From Nitrososphaerota archaeon (lineage in GTDB: Archaea; Thermoproteota; Nitrososphaeria_A; Caldarchaeales; Calditenuaceae), in NCBI GenBank assembly GCA_009889515.1, contig WUQR01000068.1, positions 186,001 through 250,000 on the forward strand: a stretch of 64,000 nucleotides of DNA, given 5' to 3'. Within the stretch, counting starts at the first letter, position 1. Each line of letters opens with the position of its first letter. The position numbers were made by a program, and so were the translations under genes. The notes under the pieces are model-generated. The model did not search any database. It saw only the letters and a program-made list of their open reading frames with translations, and had not been told where the DNA came from. Below are positions 17,486-27,303 of this stretch, piece by piece.

Positions 17486-18414
17486 GCCTTCGGCACCTCT
17501 ACCGTCTCTAAGGCCCGCTTTATCAGCGTCTCAGGAAGGACCCCGTCGGCCTCGTACTCAGGCTTGATTCTGATTCTGTGCTCTAGGACCGGCCTAGCCA
17601 GTGCCTTGATGTCGTCAGGAATCACGTAGCTTCTCCCCTCTATGTAAGCCAAGGCCCTCCCACCTTTGTAGAGCCAGATACTGGCCCTCGGGCTAGGCCC
17701 TAGCCTGACCTCCTTCATAGACCTGATAGTGTTGACGAGGTCTAGGATGTATCGCTTGACGGCGTCCGAGACGCGTACCTTCTTCACACTCTCCACTAGG
17801 GCCGTAACCTCTTCCGGGGTCAACACCTGCCGTATCTCAGGTCTCTCGAGCTCATCTATCCTCGTAATTATCTCCAGCTCCTCAGCAACGGTCGGGTACT
17901 CCACTCTCACCTTGTAAGCGAACCTGTCAACGAAGACATCCGTCAGGGGATAGGTTCCCTCACCGCCGTAAGGTGTCTGCGTCGCAAGTACTATGAAGGG
18001 CTTCGGTAGAGGTATAGTCATCCCCTCAATCGTGACTTGATGTTCCTGCATCGCCTCCAAGAGCGCCGACTGCGTCTTCGGCGTAGCCCTGTTAAGCTCG
18101 TCAGCCAAGACCACGTTGGCGAATATCGGGCCATACTTGATGCCCCAGCTACCCTCACTCAGCCTGTAATAGGTCGTCCCTATCAGGTCTGCGGGGAGGA
18201 GATCCGGGGTCATCTGAATCCTCTTAAAGTCTCCACCTATCGTCTGAGCTAAGCTCTTAGCTATCATGGTCTTTCCCACGCCCGGAGGCCCCTCGAGAAG
18301 CACGTGCCCCTCACTCAGCAAGGCCACCCACAGCATCTTGAGGATATCTCTCTTCCCCACGATGATTCTTGAGACCTCCTCCAAGACCCTGAAGGGTCTA
18401 GGCCTAAATCCCAT
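17482..18414 (-). CDS. moxR: MoxR-family AAA+ ATPase
   Basis: 310 aa. Walker A is GPPGVGKTMIAKSLA, Walker B with the MoxR extension is VVLADELNRATPKTQSALLEAM, sensor 1 is ATQTPYGGEGTYPL, and the arginine-containing lid segment GPSPRASIWL is near residue 245. It acts as a chaperone-like ATPase for the DUF58/VWA partners next to it. It overlaps its upstream neighbour by 11 nt and its downstream neighbour by 4 nt, which indicates translational coupling. Confidence 0.93.
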   Translation of the reverse strand: MGFRPRPFRVLEEVSRIIVGKRDILKMLWVALLSEGHVLLEGPPGVGKTMIAKSLAQTIGGDFKRIQMTPDLLPADLIGTTYYRLSEGSWGIKYGPIFANVVLADELNRATPKTQSALLEAMQEHQVTIEGMTIPLPKPFIVLATQTPYGGEGTYPLTDVFVDRFAYKVRVEYPTVAEELEIITRIDELERPEIRQVLTPEEVTALVESVKKVRVSDAVKRYILDLVNTIRSMKEVRLGPSPRASIWLYKGGRALAYIEGRSYVIPDDIKALARPVLEHRIRIKPEYEADGVLPETLIKRALETVEVPKA

Positions 18415-19372
18415 GCCGCAGGTCCTCCTCCAGCATCTCCAGTATCTTTCTATCCCAGTCTGGGTGCCTCTTTAAAATATCCTCCACTCCACTCCTCTTA
18501 ACCCTCACCTGCTTATACCTAATCCTCAAAACCACCGCAGTTGTCACAAGGACCATGGAGTACTTGACCTCGGGTATTGAGGCGAGGTGGAAGACGGCTG
18601 CGAGGGCCTCCTTAGCCCTAGACAACGTGCCTACTCGCCAATGAGATATGTCGAGCAGTGGCCGACGCCCATCTAGTATCCGCGCCGCGAGCTCGGCATT
18701 CCCCTCAGACTCAAACATACTGTTTATCATGAAGCTGGAGTCCGAGACAACTATGACTCTCCCCCCACCGAAGTTTGTTTCGGCGGCCACTGAGAAGGGT
18801 CCTCTGGGCTCGCCTTCATCCCATTCCATATTGCCATTCAGGTCTAGAAAGCTGAAGGAACTTGAGCTGGCCAGCGTCTTGAAGCCGTGCCCAGTTACTA
18901 TTGTGGCGTAATTGAATGTGGGGCCCACTGCCTCCAGCCCCGCGATGCGAATTATCTTCGGCAGTTGCCTGGACTTCAGCTTGAAGTGGGGGTCTAGCAG
19001 AAGTGAGCCATCAAGCCTGATGTCTAGGCCGAGCATCTCAAGAAGTTCATTACCCGTCCCGAAGTCGTCTGCCAAGATGAGGAGACCTCCCTCCACGAGG
19101 AATCTCCTTATCGCCTCAGCCTCTTCGTACGTGAAGGGGATCGAGGGCCCAAGGATTAAGAGGACATGCTCGCGGGCCTTCCCCGAACCCGTATAGACCC
19201 CCAGCCTCCTCAGATCCTCTAAGGGGCTTAGCCCAAGGGCTTCACTCGCCCGCGAGAGGCCGTTCCAGAACGGGTTCGCAGGGTTGAAATCGTCTATAGG
19301 AGGCATATAGTGGATCGTCAATACCAAGACGACTATTGCTGAGGTGAGACCCAGTGCTACTGGTCTCTTCAC
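18404..19372 (-). CDS. DUF4350-like membrane protein of the MoxR operon
   Basis: 322 aa. One N-terminal membrane segment (LGLTSAIVVLVLTIHY) is followed by an extracytoplasmic, glutamine amidotransferase-like fold: LLILGPSIPFTYEEAEAIRRFL, then GGLLILADDFGTGNELL, and GGGRVIVVSDSSFMINSMF. A second membrane segment lies near residue 275, followed by a basic cytosolic tail. This arrangement is typical of DUF4350 proteins encoded beside moxR/DUF58. Catalytic residues of amidotransferases are not evident. Confidence 0.7.
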   Translation of the reverse strand: MKRPVALGLTSAIVVLVLTIHYMPPIDDFNPANPFWNGLSRASEALGLSPLEDLRRLGVYTGSGKAREHVLLILGPSIPFTYEEAEAIRRFLVEGGLLILADDFGTGNELLEMLGLDIRLDGSLLLDPHFKLKSRQLPKIIRIAGLEAVGPTFNYATIVTGHGFKTLASSSSFSFLDLNGNMEWDEGEPRGPFSVAAETNFGGGRVIVVSDSSFMINSMFESEGNAELAARILDGRRPLLDISHWRVGTLSRAKEALAAVFHLASIPEVKYSMVLVTTAVVLRIRYKQVRVKRSGVEDILKRHPDWDRKILEMLEEDLRHGI

Positions 19373-21207
19373 AGCTCTACAACCCCCAGAGTGCTCCGAA
19401 GTTTTTCTAGGAGGGTGAGAGCCTCTGAGACGTCCTGCATCACACCTCCGTAAACCTCCTCCTCAAGCATAAAGCTCAGCCTCTCGAAGGATTCTACACT
19501 CCTTCCAAGCTTGGGCCTCACCCTATCAAGATATCCCCTCACGGTGTCGCTAGCCCTAAGTTCCTCGCCAGTCACCACAGCCACGATCTCAGCAGCCTTA
19601 AGGTATATCAATGATAATTGGCTGATCTCCCCGGCCGCGGGTTCTGGTGCTTCAGGCAGAGCATCCTCAGACACCACTGCATGAGGCTTAGTCCTCCGCA
19701 GAGAGAAGAGATTATTCGTTAGAAACGCGGCTAGGCCCAGCGGGATTATCAGGAGGTAGGGATTGAGGATGAGTGAGGCCACGTTAATGCCAGTAGTCTT
19801 GTAGTATGGCTCTGAGGGATTCACTAGGATCGTTACTTGGTGCCAGCCCGAGGAGTGGGTTAGCGGGACCAATAGCTGGGCCTCGAAGCGTCCCTCACCA
19901 TCCGTCTCCACTACGCTGACAGCTCCGAAACCCTCAACCCTAACCACAGCACCCTCAACACCATCCATGGGTCCTCGTAGGAGACCCCTCACCACAGAGG
20001 GGAGGCCTGCCAAGGACAGAGGAGGCACCTCTACCTCCAGTTCTAGGGGGATTCTATAGACCTCGACTCTCACAGCCGCCGTGGCTGGTGCGTAAACGTG
20101 TCTAGCCGATGTGCGTATCTTCAGGGTTTGGGGGCCCTCGGCAGCGTCTGGAGGGACAGTAAATGTGAATCTGAAGCCGCCTCTCTCATCGACGATGCCT
20201 CTCAAGGTTCTATTAAGCCCCTCTAACCAGACCTCCAGCCCCGGAACATCCACTAGGCCAGTGACTGTTAGGCTCTCGGTGGGCAGGACCCTCTCCCTAT
20301 CCAGCCACACCTCTAGGCGCGGGGCTAGGTACAGGAGATTCACCTCCACCTCATTTGACTTGGAGGCGGCCAAGGCTCCGACGTCTGCGCCAGAGGGCTT
20401 AAACAATGCTTGAACAGAAATCTTGGGCTTGTAGATGTATGGGATTCTCAAGGTGGTCCTGAAAACTCCTCCCCGGCCCGTCACAGCCTCGGCTGCAGGG
20501 GCCCCATCTATCGTTATTGTGACCAGCCGGCCCTCCAGCGGTGTACCATCTTCTAAGGATAGTGCTCCAATGACGGCGACATCGGAGCCAACCCAGGCCT
20601 CGGCCTCCTCAACAGATATCGTTAGGCTGGTATGGGCTGGCTGGATTCCTTTGAGCATCTCGGCCAGCTCATCTATATCCAACCCGTAGGCCTCTATAAG
20701 GAGGGCTAGTGTTCTTAGCTGGCCTCCGAGGGGCATTGGTATTGCTCTAGTCAGTTCTCGGGAGGCCGCCTCGAGCTCTGTGTGTATGATTCTTGCCTTG
20801 GCTAGGGCGGTAGATGCTTCTTGGAGGTGTTTTGAGGCATTCCTCGTGAACCCCTGCTCTATGAAGATTCTAGCCAGCTCTATCTGGACGTCCGTCTGAT
20901 TCAGGAGGCTTACCTCGTCGCTGAGGAGCTCGTGGAACCTGTTTATGATGAATCTGAGGGGCTCGGGGGCGTAGACTCTGTAGGCCTCCTTCAGCCTCGA
21001 GACGGCCTCCGTGTAGTTTCCTTTACTCGCCGCGTCTACAACTCCTCCGTAGATCGTGACGAGGAGTAGGTCCGGGGGGGCCTCCTCAGTTATCTCCGCC
21101 GGGTTTACATGCCTCGGATACGTGGTCTGGGCTATCGAGTAGCCCATAATAGCCATAGCCGACAGGCCTATCACTATCGATAGGAGGACCAGTCTTAACC
21201 CGCTCAT
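19369..21207 (-). CDS. Large membrane protein with extracellular Ig-like repeats, MoxR operon
   Basis: 612 aa. A signal-anchor (residues about 5-27) leads to a helical region, then about three beta-rich repeats of carboxypeptidase-regulatory/Ig type (for example GTPLEGRLVTITIDG, VDVPGLEVWLEGLN, GPMDGVEGAVVRVEG). A transmembrane helix near residue 480 is followed by a helical cytosolic domain of about 110 residues. It fits the large 'DUF4129/transglutaminase-neighbour' proteins of these operons, although no transglutaminase triad is present. The extracellular part probably binds another surface component. Confidence 0.65.
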   Translation of the reverse strand: MSGLRLVLLSIVIGLSAMAIMGYSIAQTTYPRHVNPAEITEEAPPDLLLVTIYGGVVDAASKGNYTEAVSRLKEAYRVYAPEPLRFIINRFHELLSDEVSLLNQTDVQIELARIFIEQGFTRNASKHLQEASTALAKARIIHTELEAASRELTRAIPMPLGGQLRTLALLIEAYGLDIDELAEMLKGIQPAHTSLTISVEEAEAWVGSDVAVIGALSLEDGTPLEGRLVTITIDGAPAAEAVTGRGGVFRTTLRIPYIYKPKISVQALFKPSGADVGALAASKSNEVEVNLLYLAPRLEVWLDRERVLPTESLTVTGLVDVPGLEVWLEGLNRTLRGIVDERGGFRFTFTVPPDAAEGPQTLKIRTSARHVYAPATAAVRVEVYRIPLELEVEVPPLSLAGLPSVVRGLLRGPMDGVEGAVVRVEGFGAVSVVETDGEGRFEAQLLVPLTHSSGWHQVTILVNPSEPYYKTTGINVASLILNPYLLIIPLGLAAFLTNNLFSLRRTKPHAVVSEDALPEAPEPAAGEISQLSLIYLKAAEIVAVVTGEELRASDTVRGYLDRVRPKLGRSVESFERLSFMLEEEVYGGVMQDVSEALTLLEKLRSTLGVVEL

Positions 21208-21452
21208 CCCGCCAGAACCTCCGCCACCCTAAGCGCCACTATCATGGCGAAGACTGCGAGTAGTGCTATGGCTATGACGTCTAAGAACCTGCGCCTCGGC
21301 CTAAAGATGGCCAGCGCCGCGAAGTACTCAACGGTGAACATGCTTACGTAGACGTCGAGTCTTGACTCTCCCAGGGCTGATAGAGCCGTGACCGTTATGA
21401 CAATCATCACGCCCAGTACAATATTAAAGGCCATGTTCTTGTCCAAGCTCAT
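21204..21452 (-). CDS. Small two-helix membrane protein, MoxR operon
   Basis: 82 aa with two or three hydrophobic segments (IVLGVMIVITVTALSAL and VIAIALLAVFAMIVAL). It overlaps both neighbours by 4 nt (ATGA type), so it is part of the operon. Probably a small integral subunit of the same membrane assembly. Confidence 0.7.
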   Translation of the reverse strand: MSLDKNMAFNIVLGVMIVITVTALSALGESRLDVYVSMFTVEYFAALAIFRPRRRFLDVIAIALLAVFAMIVALRVAEVLAG

Positions 21453-22144
21453 TCAAGGACCTCCAAAACGATCGTCCTCACCCTTACCTCATCCCTCTCA
21501 AGAGCCACCCTCACAGGCCTCTTGAGAATCGCTGCCGCGACACAGGCTGCGACAGAAGCCTCGAGGGAACCCATCACCCTGATGAATCTCCCAGCGCCGA
21601 TCAACCCCCTCGCACCCCTCACCTCCAAGACGATGCAATCCCCACGATGCACCGTTGTGACCGACTCGCAGAGCTCTGTCTGGTCGACTAGAACCTCTGA
21701 GAGGGCGGCCTCGAGCCCCTCGGGGAGTTCTCCGAGTCTTACCAGCTCGGAGCCCGGGGGTAGGACGATGAGGTAGGGCTCCCCCTGCCACTCGGCTATC
21801 AACCGCCCTGCCTGGAGGCCAGGCGGCATGGGCCCCTTATCCGACACCAGCGGGACGTGCGTGTAGACCCTCCCGTCATCGTGCTGGACATAATAGGCTT
21901 TGTGCTGGGCGTCAACCTCCTCTAGCAGGGCCTCCAGGCCCAGCGTCGAGCCTTCTAGGAGGGCCCTCACGGTCCTACGCGGCATCGGCTCAGTCGGCGT
22001 CAAGAGGATTGAGAGGCCTAGGATGAGGAGGCCTATCCCCAGCGCAGTCATGGGTGTACTGGATATCAATAGGTAAGAGTATAGGGCTAGGGCGGCTCCG
22101 AAGGACGCGAGTGAGGCCCCGAAGGCGTGGAACCCATCCAACAC
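21449..22144 (-). CDS. Membrane-anchored protein of unknown function, first gene of the MoxR operon
   Basis: 231 aa. Two hydrophobic segments at residues 5-50 form a hairpin and the rest is soluble. Near residue 175 it has DCIVLEVRGARGLIGAG. I do not recognise the domain, but conserved gene order with MoxR/DUF58 implies a role in that complex. Upstream, the minus-strand element ACTTTATAACC is about 100 nt before the start, so the operon may have a leader of about 70 nt. Confidence 0.6.
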   Translation of the reverse strand: MLDGFHAFGASLASFGAALALYSYLLISSTPMTALGIGLLILGLSILLTPTEPMPRRTVRALLEGSTLGLEALLEEVDAQHKAYYVQHDDGRVYTHVPLVSDKGPMPPGLQAGRLIAEWQGEPYLIVLPPGSELVRLGELPEGLEAALSEVLVDQTELCESVTTVHRGDCIVLEVRGARGLIGAGRFIRVMGSLEASVAACVAAAILKRPVRVALERDEVRVRTIVLEVLE

Positions 22145-22373
22145 TCAATCCTCCCCGGCTTTCAGATCCATATGGGCGTGGAGCCTCGATGCTCTGCAGC
22201 TGTGATGCGGGTGATGACCAGCAGCGGGTGTGAGGTGGTGAGTATGGTTATAAAGTAAGCCTAAATCATGCATCGACTCTCATTAACTGTTAAGCAATTT
22301 ATATGCATTACCGCTTCAACACATAGTCCCCATGTTGCCTCAAATCTGTGGTAGAGCTGGCGCCACATCACTC
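22145..22373. other. Promoter-containing gap between two minus-strand operons
   Basis: It holds the TATA-like element of the MoxR operon (near 22243-22253, minus strand) and an AT-rich segment TTTATATGC at about 22300 without an assigned gene. No ORF or RNA fold was recognised. Confidence 0.35.
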
Positions 22374-23030
22374 TTAATACTCGTGTAGGCGGCCATCTTT
22401 GAGTATGTAGTCCTTGTCTGCCGGTATTTCTTCGTGGAGGTCCGTAGTCGTTAGAACCACCGTCACCCCGCCCTCCCTGTTTATCCTGCCCAGAAGCTCC
22501 ATCACCATGCTAGAGTTCTCGTCGTCAAGGCTCGATGTAGGCTCGTCTGCGACTATTATCCTCGGACTGTTCACCAGGGCCCTTATAATGGCTACTCGCT
22601 GCCTCTCTCCACCGCTCAGTGTGTCTGGAAACCTCTCCGCTAGGCCCTGAAGGTCGAAGTATCTCAAGAGCTCTAGAGCCCTCTCCCTCCTACTCCGCCC
22701 ATCCACCCCCGCGAGCGCCAGTGGAAGCTCAATGTTCTCCAGGACAGTCAGCGATGGGATCAGGTTGAAGAACTGGAAGACGAAGCCTATACCGTGAAGC
22801 CTCAGCCTCGACCTCTCATCGTCGCCCAGTCCATCGACCCGTCTGCCGAAGAGCCTGACCTCCCCGCTGTCCGGCCGCTCTAGGAGGCCAATGATCTTGA
22901 GGAGTGTTGTCTTGCCGGCGCCCGATTTGCCCCTGATCGAGACGAATTCGCCCCCATCGACCCTCAGGCTCAGGTTCTTCAGGACCCCTGTAGCCCCGTA
23001 TGACTTCCAGATGTTGGATAGCTCTATCAA
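22374..23030 (-). CDS. ABC transporter ATP-binding protein, LolD/MacB type
   Basis: 218 aa. Walker A is GKSGAGKTTLLKIIGLL, the Q-loop is GFVFQFFNLIPSLT, the signature is LSGGERQRVAIIRAL and Walker B is IIVADEPTSSLD. The short single-domain form belongs with FtsX-like permeases, and two of these are encoded just upstream. The likely role is ATP-driven export or extraction of a lipid, glycolipid or surface component. It overlaps the preceding gene by 4 nt. Confidence 0.92.
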   Translation of the reverse strand: MIELSNIWKSYGATGVLKNLSLRVDGGEFVSIRGKSGAGKTTLLKIIGLLERPDSGEVRLFGRRVDGLGDDERSRLRLHGIGFVFQFFNLIPSLTVLENIELPLALAGVDGRSRRERALELLRYFDLQGLAERFPDTLSGGERQRVAIIRALVNSPRIIVADEPTSSLDDENSSMVMELLGRINREGGVTVVLTTTDLHEEIPADKDYILKDGRLHEY

Positions 23031-24640
23031 GCGCCTCTACTCCCCACGACTTTTACGAAACCGTTCGAGTATATGGTATTCAGATCATACGTTTTCTCCA
23101 TCCAACCCAGAGGCAGGTCTACACTATAGCCCCCATACAATACATATCCTTTCTCGAGCATCTGATCGTAGATGTATAGGGTTTTCGGCTCCGACCGGGT
23201 TTTTCCGGTCAAGTATCGGAGCCCCTGAAGCACGTCAACGCTCACGTTAAAGTATCCCTGGAGGAGGTAGGATGTCTTCACGTCTGCTGAAACAACCTGG
23301 CCCCCGCCTACCGTTGAGATCCATGCCGATGCCTCGTATTCCTGGGGCCTGAAGAGCCAGAAGTAAGTCATATACCGCTCTTGAAGGGAGACAGATGCAT
23401 ACAGGCTGTAGGAGCCCATAGCCGCGATCAGGAGAAGCGCAGTAGCTGTAAACGTCTTTTTCAGCCTCCGCTTATGCTTGCATCCTACCGCTAGGCCTGT
23501 TCCATGGAATCCGACCGCGCATAGAAAAGCCAGCGGGGGCCAGAGGAAGTTTAGCGTCCTAAATGCTAAGCTCAGGCCTATGGGTGAGTTGCCGAAAACT
23601 GCATAGCATGCGGCTCCGAGGATCGTGGCGGCCCAGAAGACCGGCACCATTCTCCACTCGCTCATTATGCTTCGTGGCTCCCAAAACCCTAACGTAGCTA
23701 ATGGGGCGGATAGAATGAACGGCATTGCATAGATCATGTAGTGGTTGGGAAAAATCGGCGCGTCCGGAAATATTGGTGTCTTAGTGCTTATAAACGCTAT
23801 CATGGATGCCGTCGCGACAGCGGCGCATGTGAGGCTCGCTTTAACTAGCGGATGTGCGTGGGGCTTGAAAGCAGAGTGTAGAGCTAGTGTGAAGGCGGCT
23901 GCCTGATACGAAGCTGCCGAAATAAGATCACTAGCTGTTATGGCTATCTTGAATCCTTTATACGCGAAGAAAATGAAGTACAGGGCGGTAGCTGTCGCCA
24001 AGATCGAAACGTTCAGGACGCCAGTCTTCTCTAAACCTATGCCCTGTCTAAACCTCGTAAGGGACTTGGCTAATGTTATGGCGGCTAGAGCGGCTATTGT
24101 TATTATGGCTGTAAGATGATGAGATGAGGCCAGGGCTATAGAGGCTATCGTGAAGAGGAGTGTTTTCCTCCATCCTCCCCGCGCCAAGAATATGAAGATG
24201 CTTAGCATGTATATGGGGTTGGCGAAAGTCTCCTTCGTAACACCTGCAGTGAACATGACATGTGGATAGCCCGTAGCTAGAAGTAGGGCAGCTATAAACG
24301 CAATCACATGATTTCCGCTGAGGGCTCTAACTAGGGCATACAGGATAAGTATGGTTATGGCCCCCGCCAGCGGTATGCCCACCGCCATTGCCTCCAAGGG
24401 CTTGAGGCCTGTTATCTGGGTGAGGACTGCTCCGAAGATGCTGCTCGCGGGCCAGTAGTTGTTGTAGCCGTCGAACACTGCGTCGTCAAGGCTTATGGGA
24501 GTGTTTTCTATGAGCAGCTCCGTGTTCCTTATGATGGGCCAGCCGTCTGTCGAGTACGGTAGCCCGCTCAGGAGAGTTGGGTAGAGCCTCAACGCGACAG
24601 CAATGAAGAAGGGTATGACCGAGTAAAGGGTCGCCCTCAT
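23027..24640 (-). CDS. GT-C-like polytopic membrane protein in the ABC operon
   Basis: 537 aa with about 11-12 membrane segments and a C-terminal extracytoplasmic domain of roughly 120 residues (from SLQERYMTYFW onward). The first loop carries the acidic motif SGLPYSTDGWPIIRN near residue 30, and FDGYNNYWPASS follows, as in lipid-dependent GT-C glycosyltransferases and oligosaccharyltransferase relatives. The embedding between ABC genes with 4-nt overlaps suggests that glycan transfer is coupled to export. The exact donor is unknown. Confidence 0.65.
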   Translation of the reverse strand: MRATLYSVIPFFIAVALRLYPTLLSGLPYSTDGWPIIRNTELLIENTPISLDDAVFDGYNNYWPASSIFGAVLTQITGLKPLEAMAVGIPLAGAITILILYALVRALSGNHVIAFIAALLLATGYPHVMFTAGVTKETFANPIYMLSIFIFLARGGWRKTLLFTIASIALASSHHLTAIITIAALAAITLAKSLTRFRQGIGLEKTGVLNVSILATATALYFIFFAYKGFKIAITASDLISAASYQAAAFTLALHSAFKPHAHPLVKASLTCAAVATASMIAFISTKTPIFPDAPIFPNHYMIYAMPFILSAPLATLGFWEPRSIMSEWRMVPVFWAATILGAACYAVFGNSPIGLSLAFRTLNFLWPPLAFLCAVGFHGTGLAVGCKHKRRLKKTFTATALLLIAAMGSYSLYASVSLQERYMTYFWLFRPQEYEASAWISTVGGGQVVSADVKTSYLLQGYFNVSVDVLQGLRYLTGKTRSEPKTLYIYDQMLEKGYVLYGGYSVDLPLGWMEKTYDLNTIYSNGFVKVVGSRGA

Positions 24641-25824
24641 CCCAGCTCCGAGCGTATAACGCCCAGAGCGACTAGGACGATCGAGAGTATGAAGTTGATG
24701 GCTATGATTAGGGGGTCGGGCTGGAACTGGACCGTGTGTGACAGGACCTGCAGGTAGCCGTTTTCATGGATAAAGACCATGACCACTGAAGCCGCGGTCA
24801 CTCCAGCAGACGATGAGACTATAGACCACGGTAAGAGCTTGACTAGCAGGTCTCTCTTTACCAGTTTTTTGGAGGCTCCTATCGACCTTAATACTTCTAT
24901 CTCGCCCCTATGCTGTGCTACTATGCTTCTGGATGCAGCCACTATGCTCGTGCCGGAGAATAGGAAGACCAGCGCTGAGAGGGTGATCAGGGCCTCCCTA
25001 GTCACTCCATACCTCTCCATGTAGCTTTTCATGAACCTCTGCGCCTCCTCAACCCCTATCCTCTCTACAGTGAAGCGCGCAGTGATCCTTGGTATGATCG
25101 GCTGGCCTGGCGGCTGCTGCTGGCTAGGCTCCCCCCGGCCTGGGGCTGGCTCTTCGGCCTCCTTGGCAACCTCATCAAAGATTCGGACAGGACTTATGGC
25201 GCCTTTGTCTATTCTGAATCTTATGAGGGTTACGTGGCCGTAGTCGGCTCCCCTGAGCCATTGACCCACGTACAAGGGCGCGAGGGCCTCATCATCCATG
25301 ACCGAGCCCGACTCGTAGACTCCCTTAACATGCAGCTCCACATACTGGTCTCTTAAAACGCTGAAGACCAGTACTTTATCGCCGGGCTTAAGGCCCAGAG
25401 TCCTTGCCAAGCGCTTCCCAACAATCATTGAGTATGTGTCGTTGAGCTGAAGCATCTCCCCATCCATTATCTTTAGCTTGGTTAGCTTGGCGAACTCCTT
25501 CGGGACCACCCCCCTGACGAATACGGCCCTACCGTCTATGATGCATGGTGCTATCGCCTCTGGACTGCTGGCCAGGACACCTTCAAGGACTCCTATCCTC
25601 TCGGCCAAATAGGCTGGAACCAGTCCTGTGAAGGGTGTGCTGCTCCCCTTATCATATAGCACCACAATGTCTTCTCCACCGCCCATATAAGCTATGAAGC
25701 CACCATAGAACCCCACCAAGCTGAAGGCCATCATCGAGAAGAGCGCCGAAGCTAGGGTCAGTATCAGGACTAGGGTCGTGATGCGTCTCCGCTTCAGGTA
25801 TCTGAAGCCCGCGAGCCCACTCAT
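24637..25824 (-). CDS. FtsX-like ABC permease, subunit 1
   Basis: 395 aa, MacB/FtsX topology: an N-terminal transmembrane helix (TTLVLILTLASALFSMMAF), a periplasmic-type domain of about 215 residues with a Pro/Gln-rich spacer (PGRGEPSQQQPPGQP), then three C-terminal helices. EVLRSIGASKKLVKRDLLVK is the coupling-helix region that contacts the ATPase. It partners the ATPase at 22.4 kb. Overlaps with both neighbours indicate co-translation. Confidence 0.85.
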   Translation of the reverse strand: MSGLAGFRYLKRRRITTLVLILTLASALFSMMAFSLVGFYGGFIAYMGGGEDIVVLYDKGSSTPFTGLVPAYLAERIGVLEGVLASSPEAIAPCIIDGRAVFVRGVVPKEFAKLTKLKIMDGEMLQLNDTYSMIVGKRLARTLGLKPGDKVLVFSVLRDQYVELHVKGVYESGSVMDDEALAPLYVGQWLRGADYGHVTLIRFRIDKGAISPVRIFDEVAKEAEEPAPGRGEPSQQQPPGQPIIPRITARFTVERIGVEEAQRFMKSYMERYGVTREALITLSALVFLFSGTSIVAASRSIVAQHRGEIEVLRSIGASKKLVKRDLLVKLLPWSIVSSSAGVTAASVVMVFIHENGYLQVLSHTVQFQPDPLIIAINFILSIVLVALGVIRSELG

Positions 25825-26957
25825 AGCGGCTGCTCCACGTACCTCACACGGGCCGTCTTAAACGCCGGATACAAGCATCCAAGAACCGACGAAGCAAGCG
25901 CGAGAAATACTATCTGAAGCGCCTGCCTAGGCTCCATAAATGGACTAAGCTCTATTCCTCGATGTATCCATCTAAGGATTGTTGAGACTACTTGGGCTCC
26001 GGCTGTGCCTAGGGCTATTCCCAGGATTGAGCCCAGGAGGGCTGTTGCCATGGTGTAGGCTAAGACTGTTGTATAGATGTGGTGTTTTCTGGCTCCCAAG
26101 GCCCTCAGCATGGCTAGCTCGTAGCTTGACTCTGTTATGAGCTTCATGACGGCTATGTGGGAGGCTGCGGCGACCGCGGCGTAGACGGCTAGGGACCACA
26201 CGTTCAGGAAGACCAGGGTTTGGGTATTCATTTGCTGTGTGAACTCTCTCAGCTGTTGGGGCTGGACCAGCTTGACGTTCTCTGGCAGTAGCTTCGTGAT
26301 CTGGCTCAGGGCCTCATGGCTGTCCACGCCCTCTTTGAGAGATAGCTCGATCAGCGATACTGTGTGATTGTTCGCGGCGAGGATGTTTGCTGTCTCGATG
26401 GGGACTAGGAGCTCTGCGTCGCTCTGCGTCTGGCTTCTATAAACGCCAACCACTTTAACCCTGACTTGCCTGTCACCTACTGCCAAGTCTACCTCGTCTT
26501 GGAGGCCTATTGAGAGTGCCCTCGCCAATATCTCACCTATGTTTGCCTCCGCCCAGCCTTTTGCAATCGCCCCATTCAGATAGGCCCTCCTAGTCTTAAG
26601 GAAGCTGCCGACATCTTCTACGCCTCTAATATAGGCTGTGTAGCTGCCTGAGCCTGTAGCTAGGTCTGCAACAAGCACCCTCTGTGGGAGTACATAGTCT
26701 ATGGAGCCGAGGCCGACGAACCTGCTGGCTAGAATCCTCTCCACTTGGCTATCCGTCAGGGCCCTAGAGTCTGCGCTCAGTATCAGATAGGTCCTGCCCA
26801 GATTTACAAGTTCTCCAATGACCTGGGTTTGATAGCTTATGGAATTGTATATGGAGTTCGTGGACGCTGGGATGGCTATGAGAAGTGCTACGGCTGAGAT
26901 GAAAGCTGCTGTTCCTCCCCTCCGGAATAGCATTTTACAGCCTAGGACGAGCGCCAA
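25821..26957 (-). CDS. FtsX-like ABC permease, subunit 2
   Basis: 378 aa with the same topology as its neighbour: helix 1, an extracellular domain of about 190 residues, then three helices. The coupling segment is ELAMLRALGARKHHIY. Two different permease subunits with one ATPase match the LolCDE-like heterodimer arrangement. Codon and base composition match the surrounding operon. Confidence 0.85.
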   Translation of the reverse strand: MALVLGCKMLFRRGGTAAFISAVALLIAIPASTNSIYNSISYQTQVIGELVNLGRTYLILSADSRALTDSQVERILASRFVGLGSIDYVLPQRVLVADLATGSGSYTAYIRGVEDVGSFLKTRRAYLNGAIAKGWAEANIGEILARALSIGLQDEVDLAVGDRQVRVKVVGVYRSQTQSDAELLVPIETANILAANNHTVSLIELSLKEGVDSHEALSQITKLLPENVKLVQPQQLREFTQQMNTQTLVFLNVWSLAVYAAVAAASHIAVMKLITESSYELAMLRALGARKHHIYTTVLAYTMATALLGSILGIALGTAGAQVVSTILRWIHRGIELSPFMEPRQALQIVFLALASSVLGCLYPAFKTARVRYVEQPL

Positions 26958-26982
26958 CTCTCAAAACAAAATAATGAATGGG

Positions 26983-27270
26983 CTACTCTTTCCCTTCCTC
27001 CTTCCTCATTTCCTCCTCCATCTTCTTCATCTCCTCTTCGATCTCTTTCTCGATATCCTCAATAGGCTTCGGTGGAGGTGTTGTCGCAAGTGTGTAGCCT
27101 ATCCAGCCCAGAATCCCGAATACGCCCGCTATCGCTACGGCCCCTGTCAACTTGAGTAAGAGTAAGTCTACGCCTGTTATCGGTGGGAAGAAGACGAGCC
27201 AGATGTAGGCTATTACTATTGCGGCCGAGACAAGCAGTAGGGCCGCACCTATTACTCTGTCCCTGCTCAT
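26983..27270 (-). CDS. Small membrane protein with charged coiled-coil tail
   Basis: 95 aa. Two hydrophobic helices (VIGAALLLVSAAIVIAYIW and LTGAVAIAGVFGILGWIG) are followed by a Glu/Lys-rich helical tail of about 30 residues, probably a coiled coil. It is the first gene of the ABC export operon. Its N-terminus MSRDRVIGAALLLVS closely resembles a 29-codon remnant at 46.3 kb. Confidence 0.7.
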   Translation of the reverse strand: MSRDRVIGAALLLVSAAIVIAYIWLVFFPPITGVDLLLLKLTGAVAIAGVFGILGWIGYTLATTPPPKPIEDIEKEIEEEMKKMEEEMRKEEGKE

Positions 27271-27295
27271 TAGTATAGCATGGGTTTAAAACCGA

Positions 27296-27303
27296 ATATA
27301 AGC
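27296..27303 (-). promoter_or_regulatory. TATA box of the ABC export operon
   Basis: The minus-strand element TTATATTC is about 29 nt before the ATG at 27270. It predicts a leaderless or very short-leader transcript for the five-gene operon. Confidence 0.5.
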